Shown here: piece after piece, positions 26,232 to 35,193 of the stretch
Layout: each line of letters starts with the position of its first letter
Numbering within the stretch: position 1 is the first letter of the stretch
Assembly: GCA_016703425.1 (NCBI GenBank)
Contig: JADJCA010000016.1
Location: forward strand, 1 to 64,000
Source of the DNA: Myxococcales bacterium
Lineage (GTDB): Bacteria > Myxococcota_A > Polyangia > Polyangiales > Polyangiaceae
Length of the DNA: 64,000 bases
Direction of reading: 5' to 3'
The notes under the pieces: generated by a model
What the model was told of the DNA's origin: nothing
The model's input: only the letters and a program-made list of their open reading frames with translations
Databases searched by the model: none
Translations under genes and position numbers: made by a program

Positions 26232-28651
26232 AGATCGAGCTCGTTCGGTCAGGGGCGTGCCCGAGCTGCGGCGCGCCGATCCAATTCGCGTCGAACTCAG
26301 CGGCGGCGCAGGTCTGCAAGAGCTGCAACTTCGTCGTCGCGCGCACGGACCGAGACCTTCGCGCCGTCGGCCGCGTCGCCGACCTCGTTCCCATCGCTTC
26401 GCCGCTGACGGTGGGCGCCATGGGCAAGCTCGGCAACGCCATGTTCCGGGTGGCCGGTCGCATGCAATACGACCGCGCCAACGCTCCGGGCGCCCCGTGG
26501 CAAGAGTTCTACCTCGAGCTCGACGGTGGCGCTCGGTGGGCGTGGCTCGCGCTCGCGCAGGGCAATTGGTACCTGATGTCGCTCTACGAGCACTCGCTCC
26601 ACCTGCCGACGTACCAGCAGGCCCAACCGGGCGTCTCGATCACGCTCGGCGGCGGCGAGGTCTTCACCGTCGCCGAACGCTCCGCGCGGCGACCCATCTC
26701 GGGTGAGGGCGAGCTCCCCTTCCCCTTCGAGCCCGGCGTCGTCGAGTACTACGCAGACATGTCGGGCCCGCAAGGCGCCTTCGGGACCCTCGACTTCGGC
26801 ACGGGGAACCCGCCCGAGCCGCCGCAGGTCTACTTCGGTCGGCAGATCGATCCGCGGACGATCTCGCTCGACGGCTCGGGCCCCGTCGGCGACGGCCCCA
26901 AGGCCGAGGTGACCTCGCTCAAGTGCCCCGGCTGCGGCGGCGATTTGCCGCTCGCCGAGCCCGATCGTTCGGAGCGCGTGGTCTGCCGCTATTGCGGCAC
27001 GCAGTCGGACGTCAACGCCGGCGCCCTCATCGCGCTCAAGAAGCTGCCGATGCCGCCGGTGCAGCCGGCCATCGCGCTCGGCGCCAAGGGCACGCTCCGC
27101 GGCCAAGAGGTCACGGTGGTCGGCTTCATGGTTCGAGGCACGAGCGTCGTCGACGAAGACGGCGACGTGGAGCGCTTCTCGTGGCGCGAGTACCTGCTCT
27201 ACTCCCACGGCGCCGCGGCGACAGCGGCGGGCCATCCGGCAGCGCCCGGCGCGGCCGCCGGCCCGGGCTTCCTCTTCCTCGTCGAAGAAGACGGCTCGTG
27301 GGAGCACATCGTGCCCATCGGCATGGGCGACCTCGGCAGGCCGAGCGCCGACGTGCGCACCTTCCAGAACCAAACGTTCCGCCACACGGAGACCGTCGAG
27401 GCCGACGTCGAGGCGGTGCTCGGCGAGTTCTATTGGAAGGTCGAGGTCGGCGAGCGCGTCCAAGCGTCAACGTTTGGCGGCCCGAGCCGAACGAAGATCA
27501 GCGAAGAGAGCACGGGGCAGGAGATCAGCTGCTCCTATTCGTCGCCGCTCCAATTGCCCGAGCTCCGCCACGCCTTCGGAACTCAGTTCCAGTCGGCAGC
27601 AGCGCCTGGCGGGCCGCGCCCCAACGTCGGGTGGAAACATCACCTCTTCTGGATCGGCATGTTGGTCCTCTGGCTCGCCGTCTCGGTCAGCGCCTGCGCG
27701 CGCTCGCACCAGGCGAAGGTGCTGACGACGCAGGTGCCGATCAAGTCGTCGTTGACGAAGAGCCTCGAGAAGACCCTCAAGGACTCGCTGGACCTCTCGA
27801 AGAAGAATGCGCGCCTCCTGGCCGACGGCGGCGTGAAGACCGCCGACCTGCGGATCGGAGCGGTGACCACCAAGCCGACGTCGTTCGAGACGGCGTCGGT
27901 CATCGAAGGCGTCAAGCCGCGCATCGCGCGATGTTTCCCGGGCGTCGTGACGGGCTCGTTCACGGTCAACGTGACCATGGGCCAAAAGGGCCTCGTCAAG
28001 ACGGCCGAAGCCACGGCGGTCCAAGGCCTCGCGGCGGCGCCCGTGTCCTGCGCGCGCGTCTCCTTCCTGAGCACGCAGTGGAGCGGCGCGCCCGCCGGCG
28101 CGACGGTCACCATTCCCATTCAGTTCACGCCCGTCGCCGACGCGGTGACGCCGGCCACGAGCACCCCGCCTGCCGGCGCCGAACCCGACACCGCCGCCTT
28201 TAGCGATCCCTTCGATGTGCTGGCCGATGGCCGCAACATGAAGATCACGCTGAGCGCGCAGAACCTCTCGAACACCTGGGTTGGTCTCGAGGTCGCCTTG
28301 GTCCACGAGGCCACGGGCACGGTGTGGGAAGACGCCGTCGAGCTCGACTACTACTCGGGCGTCGAAGGCGGCGAGTCGTGGAGCGAAGGTAGCCGCAGCA
28401 AGACGCTCTGGTATTCGCGGATGCCGGCCGGCAAATATGTCCTCCGCGTGGACCCTGCGACCGACGCTGCGAAGCCCGCCCTCGGCCCCATCGGCGTGGA
28501 GGTGACGAGCGACGTGCCGCCCGCTGGCTACGTGATCATCGCGCTCTTCGGCATCAGCATCCTGTACATGCTGTCGACGTTTCTTCGAAAAGCCCGCCTC
28601 GCGGCCGATGCCGCCCGCGCGGCAAGCGCCGCCCAAGGGAGACCCGCATGA
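26228..28651 (+). CDS. DUF4178 protein: two zinc ribbons, two DUF4178 units, C-terminal membrane part
   Basis: The 807-residue protein begins with a zinc ribbon (C11, C14, C30, C33) and a DUF4178-like domain (about 45-205). A second ribbon (C233, C236, C253, C256) and a second DUF4178 unit (about 270-450) follow, so the front half is duplicated. A membrane segment lies near 471-490. An extracytoplasmic domain follows with two Cys (C569, C608), ending ATVTIPIQF, the pattern of AgmX/PglI-type C-terminal domains in myxobacteria. A beta-rich part and a final membrane helix at 766-785 complete it. DUF4178 genes are known to cluster with polyamine and PspA-related genes; function is not established. 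The start overlaps speD (ATGA). Confidence 0.85.
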   Translation: MKIELVRSGACPSCGAPIQFASNSAAAQVCKSCNFVVARTDRDLRAVGRVADLVPIASPLTVGAMGKLGNAMFRVAGRMQYDRANAPGAPWQEFYLELDGGARWAWLALAQGNWYLMSLYEHSLHLPTYQQAQPGVSITLGGGEVFTVAERSARRPISGEGELPFPFEPGVVEYYADMSGPQGAFGTLDFGTGNPPEPPQVYFGRQIDPRTISLDGSGPVGDGPKAEVTSLKCPGCGGDLPLAEPDRSERVVCRYCGTQSDVNAGALIALKKLPMPPVQPAIALGAKGTLRGQEVTVVGFMVRGTSVVDEDGDVERFSWREYLLYSHGAAATAAGHPAAPGAAAGPGFLFLVEEDGSWEHIVPIGMGDLGRPSADVRTFQNQTFRHTETVEADVEAVLGEFYWKVEVGERVQASTFGGPSRTKISEESTGQEISCSYSSPLQLPELRHAFGTQFQSAAAPGGPRPNVGWKHHLFWIGMLVLWLAVSVSACARSHQAKVLTTQVPIKSSLTKSLEKTLKDSLDLSKKNARLLADGGVKTADLRIGAVTTKPTSFETASVIEGVKPRIARCFPGVVTGSFTVNVTMGQKGLVKTAEATAVQGLAAAPVSCARVSFLSTQWSGAPAGATVTIPIQFTPVADAVTPATSTPPAGAEPDTAAFSDPFDVLADGRNMKITLSAQNLSNTWVGLEVALVHEATGTVWEDAVELDYYSGVEGGESWSEGSRSKTLWYSRMPAGKYVLRVDPATDAAKPALGPIGVEVTSDVPPAGYVIIALFGISILYMLSTFLRKARLAADAARAASAAQGRPA

Positions 28652-28821
28652 TTTCAAAAATTCTCGGGGGCCTGTTCCTGGTCGGCTATTCGACCGTGAT
28701 GTTCAGCGGGATCGACTTCTCGTCGCACCAGAAGAGCGAAGTGAGCCCAAGCATGCGACAGTCGCCTGGCGGCTATCGGACTTGGGCCTTTTGGCATGCC
28801 GGTTCCAGCGGAGGAAAGTGA
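28648..28821 (+). CDS. Short membrane peptide between DUF4178 and DUF350 genes, 57 aa
   Basis: The ATG at 28648 overlaps the DUF4178 stop (ATGA) and the frame closes at TGA 28819-28821. The N-terminal segment LGGLFLVGYSTVMFSG is hydrophobic enough for one membrane helix. The rest (SHQKSEVSPSMRQSPGGYRT, ending WHAGSSGGK) is polar. No family is known to me. The overlap upstream and the 6-nt gap to the DUF350 start argue that it is real. It may be a small subunit of the membrane complex. Confidence 0.65.
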   Translation: MISKILGGLFLVGYSTVMFSGIDFSSHQKSEVSPSMRQSPGGYRTWAFWHAGSSGGK

Positions 28822-28827
28822 AGAAAA

Positions 28828-29043
28828 ATGGATAGCCTCGTCAAACACGTCGTTGCGTCACTGATCTTCACCGGCATCGGCATCGCCGTCTTCGGCGTCG
28901 CCTTCCTCATCATCCGTGCGATCACGCCCTTCTCGCTGCGCAAGGAGCTCGAAGAGGACCAGAACACGTCGGTCGGCATCGTGATCGGCTCGGTCATTCT
29001 GGGACTGTCGATCATCATCGCGGCTGCCATCCACGGCAGCTGA
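28828..29043 (+). CDS. DUF350 small membrane protein (YjfL/UPF0719-like)
   Basis: The 71-residue protein has two hydrophobic helices, IFTGIGIAVFGVAFLIIRA and IVIGSVILGLSIIIAAAI. Between them lies a family signature, ITPFSLRKELEEDQNTSVGI, matching the DUF350 pattern D.ITPF...E....N. E. coli YjfL belongs to this family. Its gene lies in an operon with a PspA paralogue (yjfJ) and a glutathionylspermidine-synthetase-like gene (yjfC), another link between DUF350 and polyamines. Most relatives have two or four helices; this is a single-unit form. It sits in the middle of the polyamine operon, 40 bp before speE. Confidence 0.85.
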   Translation: MDSLVKHVVASLIFTGIGIAVFGVAFLIIRAITPFSLRKELEEDQNTSVGIVIGSVILGLSIIIAAAIHGS

Positions 29044-29082
29044 CGTCTCCGGCGTCGGCAAGCGCTCCGGCCAGTTGTACCC

Positions 29083-30681
29083 ATGGCTTCGCTCGCCCCA
29101 AGCCCGCCGGACCGAGAGCCGGACCGAGAACCCGACGTTAAGGCGGACGGCGAAGCGCCCGACGCGTCGCCGCCGCGGACCTGGCTGCTCTTCGCGACGG
29201 TCCTCGTCATCGCGACGGCGGGCATCGTCTACGAGCTCGTGGCGGGCGCCGTAGCGTCCTACGTCCTCGGCGATTCGGTCACCCAGTTCTCCCTCGTCAT
29301 CGGCGTCTACCTGTCGGCCCTGGGCCTCGGCGCTTACGTGTCGAAGTTCATCACCAACGACCGGCTCGCGCACACGTTCGTGGAGGTCGAGCTCGCCACG
29401 GCCATCGTCGGCGGCGCGTCGGCTCCCCTGCTCTTCTTCGCTTTCGCGTACACGAAGGCGTTCGCCTTCGTTCTCTACGGAACCGTCACCGCCGTCGGAA
29501 CCTTGGTCGGCCTCGAGCTGCCGCTGCTGATGCGGATCTTGCGCAAGCGCGTCGAGCTCAAAGAGCTCCTCGCGCGAGCCTTGACCTTCGACTACATCGG
29601 GGCGCTCGTCGGCTCGGTGCTCTTCTCGCTGGTGCTCGTGCCGCGGCTCGGTCTCGTGCGAACGTCGTTGGCGTTCGGAATGCTGAACGCCGCCGTCGGC
29701 GTCGCCTCGACGTGGTTCGTTGGCGGCTCCGAGGAGCGGCTGCGGGGCGCGCGGGTGCGCGGCTTCTTGGCCTTCGCCCTGCTCTTCGTGGGCTTCTTGC
29801 AGGCCGACAAGCTCACGGCCCTCGCGGAAGATCAGATCTACGCCGACGAGGTCATCTACGCGAAGCAGACGAGCTACCAGCGCATCGTCGTCACGCGCAA
29901 CCAGAACTCTTTTCAGCTCTTTCTCAACGGCAACCTGCAGTTCGCGTCGGCCGACGAGTACCGCTACCACGAGGCCCTCGTTCACCCCGCCTTCACGGTG
30001 GCGGAGGAGAAGAGGCGCGTGCTCGTGCTCGGCGGCGGCGATGGCCTCGCGGTTCGCGAGATCTTGAAGCACCGCGAGGTCGAGTCGGTCACGCTGGTCG
30101 ACATCGACCCGGCCATGACGGCCTTCGCGAAGAGCTTCTCTCTCTTGCGCGACCTCAACAAGGACTCCTTTGTCCACCCCAAGGTCCGCGTCATCAACAC
30201 CGACGCCATGGTGTGGCTTGCCAGCGCCAGCGACATGTTCGACGTGGCGCTGGTCGACTTTCCCGACCCCAACAACTTCTCCCTCGGCAAGCTGTACACC
30301 ACACGCTTCTACTCGCTGCTCAAGGCCCGGCTCGCGCCCGGTGCGGCCGTCGCCGTTCAATCGACCTCGCCGCTCTTCGCGCGAATCTCCTACTGGTGCA
30401 TCGCGCACACCATGGAGGCGGCGGGCTTCGTCATTCGCCCGTACCACCTCGCCGTCCCGTCTTTCGGTGAGTGGGGCTTCGTTTTGGCCAAACTCGAGGG
30501 TTTCGCCACGCCCGACCAGCCACCGGCGGGCATGGAGCTGAAGTTCTTGAACGCCGAGGCCATGCGCTCGCTCTTTCTCGTGCCCGGCGACATGCGGGAG
30601 GAGCCGGGCGTCGAGGTCAACCGCCTCAACAACCAGATCCTCGTCCACTACTACGAGAAGGAGTGGCGCCGGTGGAACTGA
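29083..30681 (+). CDS. speE: Membrane-embedded spermidine synthase (polyamine aminopropyltransferase)
   Basis: The 532-residue protein joins an N-terminal membrane domain of about seven segments (residues 30-245, with FDYIGALVGSVLFSLVLVPR) to a C-terminal aminopropyltransferase. The Rossmann motif VLVLGGGDGLAVREILKH is at about 313-330, VDIDPAMTAFAKSF follows, and VDFPDPNNFSLGKLYT (about 390) supplies the catalytic Asp region. The enzyme adds an aminopropyl group from decarboxylated AdoMet to putrescine or a related amine. Fused membrane-type SpeE proteins are common but less well studied than the soluble enzyme. With speD nearby, the operon can complete spermidine synthesis if putrescine is supplied. 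The next gene overlaps by 10 nt. Confidence 0.9.
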   Translation: MASLAPSPPDREPDREPDVKADGEAPDASPPRTWLLFATVLVIATAGIVYELVAGAVASYVLGDSVTQFSLVIGVYLSALGLGAYVSKFITNDRLAHTFVEVELATAIVGGASAPLLFFAFAYTKAFAFVLYGTVTAVGTLVGLELPLLMRILRKRVELKELLARALTFDYIGALVGSVLFSLVLVPRLGLVRTSLAFGMLNAAVGVASTWFVGGSEERLRGARVRGFLAFALLFVGFLQADKLTALAEDQIYADEVIYAKQTSYQRIVVTRNQNSFQLFLNGNLQFASADEYRYHEALVHPAFTVAEEKRRVLVLGGGDGLAVREILKHREVESVTLVDIDPAMTAFAKSFSLLRDLNKDSFVHPKVRVINTDAMVWLASASDMFDVALVDFPDPNNFSLGKLYTTRFYSLLKARLAPGAAVAVQSTSPLFARISYWCIAHTMEAAGFVIRPYHLAVPSFGEWGFVLAKLEGFATPDQPPAGMELKFLNAEAMRSLFLVPGDMREEPGVEVNRLNNQILVHYYEKEWRRWN

Positions 30682-32306
30682 AGGCGCCTGCCATCACACG
30701 GCGTCAGATCCTCGAAGCCTTTCTCACAGCTCCCGTCGCGGCCGCGGCGTGCCGGCGGCCACCGCCCCCGCCCATCGCCGGCGCGATGCTCGGCGCTTCG
30801 ATGGACATCGGCCACAAGCTTCGCGCGGCGCTGCTCGTCGAGCCGAGCGAAGAGCGGCGCGTTGGCGTCGCCATCGTGGGCGGCGGTCCCAGCGGTCTCT
30901 CCACGGCGTGGCGCTTTGAGCGACTCGGCTTTCGCGACTACACGCTCTTCGATCTCGAACCGAGGGCCGGCGGCACGTCGACCTTCGGGACGTCAGGCGC
31001 GCTCTCGTACCCCTGGGGCGCTCACTACGTCCCGATGCCGTCGACGGAGAATCGCGCCCTCGTCTCGCTGCTTTCGGAGATGGGCGCGCTCGTCGGTAAG
31101 GACGAGAAGGACCAGCCCATCGGCGCCGAGGAGCAGCTCGTGCGGGCGCCCGAGGAGCGCATCTATCACCTCGGTCGCTGGTACGAGGGCCTCTACCTTC
31201 GCGCGGGAGCGTCCGAGGCGGACGCTCGCGAGCTCTCGGCCTTCGAGGCCGCCGTGGCGAAGCTCGTCGCCTTCCGCGATGCCAAAGGCCGAAAGGCGTT
31301 CACCATCCCCATCGCGCACTCGAGCGACGACGCGGAGATTCTCGCGCTCGATCGCATCACGATGGCGGATTGGATGCGGCAGCACGGCTTTCGCAGCCCG
31401 CGTCTCTTGTGGCTCGTCGACTACGCCTGCCGCGACGACTACGGCCTCCTGGCCGAGACCACGAGCGCGTGGGCCGGACTCTTCTACTTCGTCTCGCGGA
31501 CCTTTGAAGAGGGCGACACGGCGGCCGAGCTCCTCGCATGGCCCCACGGCAACGGGCGCATCGTCGAGCACCTCGCGGGCGCCGTCGCACCGCGACTTCA
31601 GACCAACTCGCTCGTCGTCGACATCGATCCGAGAGACGATCACGTGGCGCTCCGCGTCCTCGACGTGAAGGAGAACCGCGTCCGCCGCTACGTCGCCGAT
31701 CAGGTCGTCTTCGCGGCACCCAAGTTCACGGCACGGCACGTCATCAGGCCCTTCCGCGATGCGCCGCCGGCGCACGTCGCGTCGCTCGAGTACGGGGCCT
31801 GGATGGTCGCCAACCTCCACCTCCGCGATCGACCGCTCTCGCGCGGCTTCCCGCTCGCTTGGGACAACGTCCTCTACGACTCGCCGTCGCTCGGCTACGT
31901 CGTGGCAACCCACCAGGCTCTCGTCGACCACGGCCCCACGGTGTTCACGTATTACTACCCGCTGACCGAAGGCGGCGCCGCGGGCCGCAAGCGCCTCCTC
32001 GACCTCGATCATGCCGCGTGGTGCGACGTCGTCATGAGCGATCTCTCGCGAGCCCATGTGGGCCTCCGGGAGCGCGTCGAGGCCATCGACGTGTGGCGTT
32101 GGGGCCACGCGATGGCGCGACCCGGCGTCGGGTCGATGAGCGCGGCGGCGCGAGAGGCGCGGGCGCGTCCGCTTGGGCGAGTCTTCTTCGCGCACTCCGA
32201 CGTCTCCGGCGTGGGTCTCTTCGAAGAAGCGCAGCACTGGGGCGTGCGGGCCGCCGAAGACGTGCTCGAGCGACGGGGGGCGACAGGCCTCCTGAGGCTC
32301 ACGTGA
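30672..32306 (+). CDS. Tat-exported FAD-dependent amine oxidase-like lipoprotein
   Basis: The 544-residue product starts at GTG 30672, inside the end of speE. The N-terminus ITRRQILEAFLTAPVAAAAC has the twin-arginine RRQIL and a plausible lipidation Cys, so it should be exported folded with its cofactor. VAIVGGGPSGLSTAWRFE (from residue 66) is the FAD-binding dinucleotide motif, followed by an acidic turn (YTLFDLEPRAGG). The C-terminus has a GVGLFEEAQHWGVRAAEDV segment, like the second FAD-contacting motif of flavin amine oxidases. Placement after speD and speE suggests oxidation of spermidine or a derivative outside the cytoplasm. Substrate is inferred only from context. Confidence 0.82.
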   Translation: MELKAPAITRRQILEAFLTAPVAAAACRRPPPPPIAGAMLGASMDIGHKLRAALLVEPSEERRVGVAIVGGGPSGLSTAWRFERLGFRDYTLFDLEPRAGGTSTFGTSGALSYPWGAHYVPMPSTENRALVSLLSEMGALVGKDEKDQPIGAEEQLVRAPEERIYHLGRWYEGLYLRAGASEADARELSAFEAAVAKLVAFRDAKGRKAFTIPIAHSSDDAEILALDRITMADWMRQHGFRSPRLLWLVDYACRDDYGLLAETTSAWAGLFYFVSRTFEEGDTAAELLAWPHGNGRIVEHLAGAVAPRLQTNSLVVDIDPRDDHVALRVLDVKENRVRRYVADQVVFAAPKFTARHVIRPFRDAPPAHVASLEYGAWMVANLHLRDRPLSRGFPLAWDNVLYDSPSLGYVVATHQALVDHGPTVFTYYYPLTEGGAAGRKRLLDLDHAAWCDVVMSDLSRAHVGLRERVEAIDVWRWGHAMARPGVGSMSAAAREARARPLGRVFFAHSDVSGVGLFEEAQHWGVRAAEDVLERRGATGLLRLT

Positions 32307-33466
32307 CGTCGGGCGTCGTCGACGCGGAGCGCCGCCGCATTCGCGTCGGGCCGTTCATGTGGGGCGCCGGCACCGACCTCGCGGTCTTCGGTGGCAGCGC
32401 CGCCGTCGCCCTCGGAGCCGTGCTCGCGTGGCGCGCCTTGGGACAGGACGCCGAGTTGCCCGAGTGGGGCTGGGTCGCGCTCGTCCTCGCCATCGACGTG
32501 GCCCACGTGTGGTCGACGATCTTTCGAACGTACCTGGACGGCGAGGAGCTGGCCCGGCGCCCCAGGCTCTACTTCTTTCTACCGATCGCGCTTTGGATCG
32601 CCGGCGCGCTCCTTCATGCGGCGTCACCGCTCGCCTTCTGGCGCACGCTCGCGTACCTCGCGGTCTTTCACTTCGTGCGGCAGCAGGCCGGTTGGGTCGC
32701 CATCTACCGCGCGCGGGCGGGCGAACGCTCGCGCATCGACCGCATCCTCGACGACGCGGCCATCTACCTCGGCACCGGCGTGCCGCTCCTCATCTGGCAC
32801 GCGACCTTGCCGCGCCCGTTCTCGTGGTTTGTTCACGGCGACTTCGTCGGTACGCCCCGGCTCGCGGCGCTCATCACGCCGAGCGTCGCCCTCTTGCTCA
32901 CGGCGCTTTCGTTGTTCGTCCTTCGCCAAGCACAGACCTTCGTCCGGGAGCGACGCATCAACCTCGGCAAGATCACCGTCGTGGGCACGACGGCGCTCCT
33001 CTGGTGGTGCGGGATCGTGGGGGCGCGCGGCGACTTCGAGTTCACGATCACCAACGTCGTGATCCACGGGGTCCCCTACTTTGCGCTCCTGTGGCACTAC
33101 GCGCGCTTCCGCGCCGAGGAGCCGACGGGCGCGAAGACCTTGGGCGCTCGCGTCGTGGCTCACGGGCTCGTCGCGTTCTTCGGGGTCCTCTTGGCCTTGG
33201 CGTTCCTCGAGGAGATGGTTTGGGATCGGGCCGTCTGGCACGATCGGCCATGGCTCTTCGGCGGTAGCGAAGGCTTGCCCGGGAGCGGCGGCGGTAGCGC
33301 TCACGCGATGCCGAGCACCACCTCGTGGCTCATGACGCTCCTCGTTCCGCTGCTCGCGTTGCCTCAGGCGACGCACTACGCCCTCGACGCGTTCCTCTGG
33401 CGGCGCCGCGACACCGGACCCGCGCAGGCGCGAGCCTTGGGGTTTGGAGGACCCGCTCCCCGATAG
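32303..33466 (+). CDS. Polytopic membrane protein at end of polyamine operon, 387 aa
   Basis: The GTG at 32303 overlaps the oxidase stop (GTGA), so it belongs to the operon. I count about eight hydrophobic segments. Conserved-looking polar residues fall within them: IDVAHVWSTIFRTYLDGEEL, AVFHFVRQQAGWVAIYRA, and NVVIHGVPYFALLWHYARFR. Several His residues in membrane segments (HVWS, HFVRQQ, HGVP, HYA) suggest metal, haem or quinone contact, perhaps as electron partner for the flavin oxidase. I do not recognise the family with confidence. A Gly/Ser-rich loop lies near residue 330. Confidence 0.7.
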   Translation: MTSGVVDAERRRIRVGPFMWGAGTDLAVFGGSAAVALGAVLAWRALGQDAELPEWGWVALVLAIDVAHVWSTIFRTYLDGEELARRPRLYFFLPIALWIAGALLHAASPLAFWRTLAYLAVFHFVRQQAGWVAIYRARAGERSRIDRILDDAAIYLGTGVPLLIWHATLPRPFSWFVHGDFVGTPRLAALITPSVALLLTALSLFVLRQAQTFVRERRINLGKITVVGTTALLWWCGIVGARGDFEFTITNVVIHGVPYFALLWHYARFRAEEPTGAKTLGARVVAHGLVAFFGVLLALAFLEEMVWDRAVWHDRPWLFGGSEGLPGSGGGSAHAMPSTTSWLMTLLVPLLALPQATHYALDAFLWRRRDTGPAQARALGFGGPAPR

Positions 33467-33597
33467 CGCCCCGGCACTTTTTGACCCAGCCCCCGAGCAC
33501 CAGGCCCCAACGCCTCGTCCTCCGCACCGTGCAACCCCGCGTTCGAGCCGGGTCCTTTGCCGTCTGACGATGGAACAGACTCTGCACCGAGAGGGCC

Positions 33598-34545
33598 ATG
33601 CGCCGCCTTGCCGCTTCCCTTTTCTTGCTCGCGTCGGCCGGCGCCTGCGCCGGCGAGGGCAACGACGACGACCACGCCGACGAGGCCGCTGTCCGAGACA
33701 ATGCCGCTGCTCAAGATCTCGTCATCGAGGGTCAACTTCGCGGCGCCACGCTCCCCCAAAAAGTCCTCCACCTTACCTTCGATGACGGCCCCGGACCTCG
33801 CACGGCGGAGCTCGCGGACTACCTCGCCGAAAGCCAGATCAAGGCGACCTTTTTCATCAACGGCACACGACTCGCGGCGCTCGGCGGCGCCGCACGGCAC
33901 GTGGTGGCCCGCGGCCACTTGCTGGCAAATCACACCTACGGTCACTTGCTCCTGCCGCGGCAGTCGCCCGAGAGGATGGTGGATGAAATTCGTCGCGTCG
34001 ACGACTTCATTGTCGACGCGCAGCCGGGACGCCCCGCCTACCTGCGCATGCCTTACGCCGGCTACAACGGCATCCTGGAACGGGCGCTCCAGCGTTCGCC
34101 CATGAACAAATACGTCGGTCCGATTCACTGGGACATCGGCACCTCGCTCACGGCGACGAGCGCCGCCGATTGGAACTGTTGGTCGACCAACGTCTCCATC
34201 GAGCGTTGCGGCGATCTCTACCTCGCGGAGATCCGCGCCAAAGGCCGCGGCATCGTCCTTTTCCACGACATTCACGGCAAGACCGTGGACATGGTCAAGC
34301 GCATCGTTCCGCAACTGCGCGAAGAGGGTTTCACGTTCACGGATCTCGAGTCGGTCCCACAGATAAAGGAGGCGGCGGCCACGGCTCGGAAGCCCCTCGG
34401 CGACAGCCAGTGCTTCTCCGGCACGCTCATGCGCGTCGTGGAGGAGGGCACCTGCGTGCGCTCCGACTTCGAGGGCAAGCCCTTCCGGTGCGCGTCCGGC
34501 GACTGGCGCTCCACGGCGCCCGACGCCTCGTGCCGATCACGGTAG
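33598..34545 (+). CDS. Polysaccharide deacetylase (NodB/CE4 family) lipoprotein
   Basis: The 315-residue protein has a lipoprotein signal (FLLASAGAC, Cys17) and a CE4 domain. The catalytic motif TFDDGPGPRT (D62, D63), the metal-binding NHTYGH (H112, H116), RMPYAGYNG (third motif) and IVLFHDIHG (fifth motif, His) are all present, so it should be an active metal-dependent deacetylase on an N-acetylated polysaccharide such as peptidoglycan or chitin-like polymer. The last 60 residues add a short Cys-containing tail (CFSGTL, CVRSDF, CASGDW). It stands alone behind the polyamine operon. Confidence 0.9.
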   Translation: MRRLAASLFLLASAGACAGEGNDDDHADEAAVRDNAAAQDLVIEGQLRGATLPQKVLHLTFDDGPGPRTAELADYLAESQIKATFFINGTRLAALGGAARHVVARGHLLANHTYGHLLLPRQSPERMVDEIRRVDDFIVDAQPGRPAYLRMPYAGYNGILERALQRSPMNKYVGPIHWDIGTSLTATSAADWNCWSTNVSIERCGDLYLAEIRAKGRGIVLFHDIHGKTVDMVKRIVPQLREEGFTFTDLESVPQIKEAAATARKPLGDSQCFSGTLMRVVEEGTCVRSDFEGKPFRCASGDWRSTAPDASCRSR

Positions 34546-34620
34546 CGCCTCGGATCCACGTCGAGTTCAGCGTGGGATCTTCTTGCCCTCGGGCTAACCG
34601 CTCCCACTATCCTACGATTC

Positions 34621-35193
34621 GTGGTTACCCCCGTGAGCACGCCGCCCGGCCCTCCCCCTCGCGTTGAGGGCGGCGTCTTGCTGCAGGCCGCGCTACTCGT
34701 GGCAGGCGGGCTCCTCGCGTGCTCCTGGGTGGTCGGCTTCTTCGTGTGCCACGCGGTCGTGGCGTCGTCGGGTCGCGCCGCTCGCCCGCTCGCCGAGCTC
34801 TTTGACGGCCCAACGCTCGTCACCGCAGCGCTCTTTGCGGCGTTCTACGCCATTTGTCTCCGCGCCTACGTTCGGCAGCGTGCGGGCGGCGCCGGTGGGG
34901 TCGTTCCGCGCGTGGTCCGCGCCGTCCCGTACCTCATCGCGGTCGGCTTGGCCGTGGGACTCTACACAGGCCAACGCGCCGCGAGCGCGTGGCAGGCCTC
35001 CGTCCTCTCGTCAGCCCAAGGCACGTGCGACGACCTCCTCGGAGCAGGGCGCATCGTGCCGGCGGCGCTCGACACCTGCATCGACACGGCCCTCCTCTGC
35101 GGTCGCGAGCCGCCGGGCCGCATTGCCCCGATGGGGCTCACGCGGGCCTCAGCGTGCGTCCTCGAGAAGCTGCAGGTCCCGGCAGCGCGGTAG
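34621..35193 (+). CDS. Small membrane protein of unknown function, 190 aa
   Basis: Three hydrophobic segments are visible (LQAALLVAGGLLACSWVVGF, LVTAALFAAFYAICLRAYV, AVPYLIAVGLAVGLYTG), then a soluble tail with Cys pairs (TCDDLLGAGRIVPAALDTC and CGREPPG). The start is a GTG at 34621, with another GTG at 34633. No family is recognised. It is flanked by a deacetylase and a convergent sensor-kinase system, with no obvious partner. Confidence 0.6.
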   Translation: MVTPVSTPPGPPPRVEGGVLLQAALLVAGGLLACSWVVGFFVCHAVVASSGRAARPLAELFDGPTLVTAALFAAFYAICLRAYVRQRAGGAGGVVPRVVRAVPYLIAVGLAVGLYTGQRAASAWQASVLSSAQGTCDDLLGAGRIVPAALDTCIDTALLCGREPPGRIAPMGLTRASACVLEKLQVPAAR

